This document shows, one piece after another, positions 6,768 through 9,737 of a stretch of DNA of 9,737 nucleotides. The DNA is from Flavobacteriaceae bacterium (GTDB taxonomy: Bacteria; Bacteroidota; Bacteroidia; Flavobacteriales; Flavobacteriaceae). Location: contig JAQWON010000066.1 of the NCBI GenBank assembly GCA_029245825.1, forward strand, positions 1 through 9,737, in the 5' to 3' direction. Position 1 is the first letter of the stretch. Every line of letters starts with the position of its first letter. The position numbers were made by a program, and so were the translations under genes. Below the pieces are notes generated by a model. The model was not told where the DNA came from and did no database searches. It saw only the letters and a program-made list of their open reading frames with translations.

Positions 6768-6920
6768 ATGGCTAAAAAATCTGTAGCAACTCTTCAAACC
6801 TCCTCCAAAAAATTGACCAAGGCTATTAAAATGGTTAAAAAAAATGGTTCTAATCATTATTCTTTTGTCGAATCAATTATTTCTTCTGATAAAATAAATG
6901 AATGGTTAAGTAAAAAGTAA
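6768..6920 (+). CDS. DUF4295 family small basic protein, probable ribosome-associated
   Basis: This 50-residue, lysine-rich gene follows rpmG by 8 bases. The start MAKKSVATLQT, a KAIKMVK segment around residues 18-24 and a C-terminal DKINEWLSKK match the DUF4295 family, which is found in Bacteroidota directly after rpmB-rpmG. Its size, charge and fixed place in a ribosomal-protein operon suggest that it is a phylum-specific ribosomal or ribosome-associated protein. A Bacteroidota-specific large-subunit protein (bL38) has been reported from ribosome structures; I cannot confirm from sequence alone that it is this family. The family call is firm, the function inferred. A hairpin terminator follows 22 bases after the stop. 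Confidence 0.88.
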   Translation: MAKKSVATLQTSSKKLTKAIKMVKKNGSNHYSFVESIISSDKINEWLSKK

Positions 6921-6942
6921 AAGTCATATTTCAACTAAAAAT

Positions 6943-6975
6943 AAGCTACTTTTATAGTAGCTTTATTTATTTTAT
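6943..6975 (+). terminator. Hairpin terminator after the rpmB-rpmG-DUF4295 set
   Basis: A perfect 7-base stem (AAGCTAC at 6943-6949, GTAGCTT at 6957-6963) encloses the 7-base loop TTTTATA, and a T-rich tail runs to about 6975. It has the form of a modest intrinsic terminator. It ends only some 5-17 bases before the ftsY ATG at 6981, so ftsY must rely on read-through or on a start site very close by; I see no full TAnnTTTG match in this gap. Confidence 0.6.
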
Positions 6976-6980
6976 GTGAA

Positions 6981-8258
<1,278 letters not shown>

Positions 8259-8289
8259 ACAGCCCTAACTATTTTTAGTTAAATCATTT

Positions 8290-9597
8290 ATGAGAACAAA
8301 AAGTTTAAAAAAAAATGTTATTAATGTAATTACTCTCGGGTGCTCGAAAAATCTATTTGATTCCGAAGTACTAATGGGTCAGCTTCAGGCTAATAATAAA
8401 AAAGTGGTTCATCAAAAAAAAGGCAATATTGTAGTTGTTAACACATGTGGTTTTATTAAAAATGCAAAAGAAGAATCAATTAATGTAATTCTGGAACAAA
8501 TAGAAAACAAAAAAAAAGGAGAAATAGATCAAATTTTTGTCACTGGTTGCCTAAGCGAGAGATATAAATCTGATTTGGAAAGAGAAATGCCAGAAGTAGA
8601 CGCATATTTTGGGACAACAAATCTTCCTGAATTAATAAAAGTTCTTGAAGCTGATTATAAGCATGAATTATTAGGAGAAAGATTAATTACAACTCCTAAA
8701 AGTTATGCTTATTTAAAAGTCTCTGAGGGATGTGATAGGCCTTGTTCATTTTGTGCTATTCCTATTATGAGGGGAAATCATCGATCGTTTAGTATAGATG
8801 ATTTAGTTGATCAATCTAAAAGATTAGCTAAGCAGGGGATAAAGGAAATAATTTTAATAGCTCAAGACTTAACATACTATGGAATAGATAATTATGGAGA
8901 AAGAAAACTTGCAGATCTTCTCAAGGCTTTAGTTAAGGTTAAAGGTATAGAATGGATAAGACTACATTATGCCTTTCCAACAGGCTTTCCGCTTGGAATA
9001 ATTCATGTCATGAAAGAAGAACCTAAAATATGTAATTATCTAGATATTCCTTTACAACATGTCTCAAATAAAATATTAAAGTCTATGAGAAGAGGTACAA
9101 ATGAAAAAAAGATGACTGATCTAATATTTTCTATTAGATCTATTCTTCCAGAGATAGCAATTAGATCTACTTTTATTCTAGGTTACCCAGGCGAAACAAA
9201 AGAAGACTTTGAGATATTAAAAAAGTGGGTTGAAAAAATGCGCTTTGAAAGGTTAGGCTGTTTTACATATAGTCATGAGGAAAACACTCATTCTTATAAT
9301 CTAAATGATGATGTGCCTTTAGAAATAAAACAGAAAAGAGCAAATGAAATAATGAATATTCAGTATCAAATTTCTTGGGAACTTAATCAGCAGAAAATTA
9401 ATAAGACTTATAAATGTATAGTCGATAGCAAGAGAGGAGATTATTTTATTGCTAGGACCTCATTTGATTCTCCAGATGTTGATAATGAAGTTCTTATTGA
9501 TGCAAAAAAATTCTATTTAAAAACAGGTGAATTTATAAGTGTAAAAATTGTTAAAGCCTATGATTTTGATCTTCATGGTGTTCCTGTATCTTTGTAA
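8290..9597 (+). CDS. rimO: Ribosomal protein S12 methylthiotransferase RimO
   Basis: RimO is a radical-SAM enzyme that adds a methylthio group to a conserved aspartate of ribosomal protein S12. The 435-residue protein has the N-terminal MTTase domain with cluster cysteines C18 (TLGCSKN), C53 (NTCGF) and C87 (TGCLSER), and the radical-SAM domain with C148, C152 and C155 (CDRPCSFC). Further marks are the LIAQDLTYYG segment, DIPLQH, MRRGT and FILGYPGET, and a C-terminal TRAM-like domain from about 370 with DVDNEVLID. DIPLQH and the RHYAFPTG-like stretch (here LHYAFPTG) favour RimO over MiaB. The start gives the RTKSLKKN opening seen in flavobacterial RimO. A nine-A run near the start (8307-8315) is in frame. 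It follows ftsY by 31 bases. Confidence 0.96.
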   Translation: MRTKSLKKNVINVITLGCSKNLFDSEVLMGQLQANNKKVVHQKKGNIVVVNTCGFIKNAKEESINVILEQIENKKKGEIDQIFVTGCLSERYKSDLEREMPEVDAYFGTTNLPELIKVLEADYKHELLGERLITTPKSYAYLKVSEGCDRPCSFCAIPIMRGNHRSFSIDDLVDQSKRLAKQGIKEIILIAQDLTYYGIDNYGERKLADLLKALVKVKGIEWIRLHYAFPTGFPLGIIHVMKEEPKICNYLDIPLQHVSNKILKSMRRGTNEKKMTDLIFSIRSILPEIAIRSTFILGYPGETKEDFEILKKWVEKMRFERLGCFTYSHEENTHSYNLNDDVPLEIKQKRANEIMNIQYQISWELNQQKINKTYKCIVDSKRGDYFIARTSFDSPDVDNEVLIDAKKFYLKTGEFISVKIVKAYDFDLHGVPVSL

Positions 9598-9608
9598 AAA
9601 GAATAATT

Positions 9609-9737
9609 TTGAAAAAATTTGATATTTCATATTCTAGTACTGGGTATTTCTCTGATTTAGTTTGTGATTATCTTGATAATAAAAAATCTTTAAATTCTTT
9701 TTTTAACTTATTCCCTTCGTATAAAAATATATATGAT
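9609..9737 (+). CDS. bshC: Bacillithiol biosynthesis cysteine-adding enzyme BshC, 5' end only
   Basis: An open frame from TTG at 9609 runs to the window edge (43 codons) without a stop. Its translation contains YSSTGYFSDLVCDYLD and a following NSFFNLFPS segment, which match the N-terminus of BshC: an I-Y-x-x-T-x-x-F-S-x-L opening, then a motif around F-x-x-x-F-P. BshC adds cysteine to glucosaminyl-malate in the last step of bacillithiol synthesis; flavobacteria make this thiol. There is no in-frame ATG or GTG between the rimO stop (9597) and this point, so TTG is the likely start, 11 bases after rimO. Assignment rests on only the N-terminal fragment. Confidence 0.75.
   Translation, partial: MKKFDISYSSTGYFSDLVCDYLDNKKSLNSFFNLFPSYKNIYD

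Noticed and set aside
8266..8281. Perfect 6-base inverted repeat TAACTA/TAGTTA between ftsY and rimO
   Set aside because: It is short, AT-only apart from one pair, with no T-rich tail. A terminator here is not supported and chance is likely.
9604..9611. TAATTTTG match to the -7 promoter pattern before bshC
   Set aside because: It overlaps the bshC start codon itself, so it would start transcription inside the gene; it has no properly placed -33 box. It is probably a chance match.

Overview
This 9.7 kb window reads as an ordinary, tightly packed stretch of housekeeping chromosome from an AT-rich member of the Bacteroidota, most likely the Flavobacteriia. Several signs agree. There is a Bacteroidota-type DUF4295 gene after rpmB-rpmG. 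RecR, RimO, FtsY and the CoA-binding protein have flavobacterial-looking N-termini. A bacillithiol-synthesis gene (bshC) opens at the right edge. Starts lack clear Shine-Dalgarno sequences, and intergenic regions contain matches to the Bacteroidota promoter pattern TTTG...TAnnTTTG. Short gaps and overlaps suggest a compact, possibly marine, genome; that is inference. No stretch over 300 bases lacks a gene. I see no rRNA, tRNA, CRISPR array, insertion sequence or phage gene.

Layout. Positions 1-889 hold the 3' half of a fabH-type ketoacyl-ACP synthase III gene, overlapping a small CoA-binding-domain gene. A sodium:solute symporter (866-2326, minus strand) converges on it with a 24-base tail overlap. 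recR diverges from the symporter and has a GTG start at 2390. After a 78-base gap comes a near-contiguous set on the plus strand: a lipoyl-dependent 2-oxoacid dehydrogenase E2, a DEDDh 3'-5' exonuclease, a fumarylacetoacetate-hydrolase-family enzyme (GTG start) and a stand-alone CinA C-terminal (PncC-like) amidohydrolase. Then come rpmB, rpmG and DUF4295 with their own likely promoter and a hairpin terminator. ftsY, rimO and the start of bshC finish the window.

Function. The second half is mostly translation and protein export: ribosomal proteins L28 and L33, the SRP receptor FtsY, and RimO, which modifies ribosomal protein S12. The first half mixes fatty-acid synthesis, transport, recombinational repair and oxoacid or cofactor metabolism. 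The genes probably share transcripts rather than a pathway.

I found no convincing new system. The points worth a second look are a 198-base GC-rich Pro-Glu repeat expanded inside the acidic region of ftsY, a CinA reduced to its C-terminal domain, an Asp-to-Asn change in the E2 catalytic motif, a Glu-to-Gln change in the RecR Toprim domain, and putative promoter and terminator signals around rpmB-rpmG-DUF4295 and ftsY.
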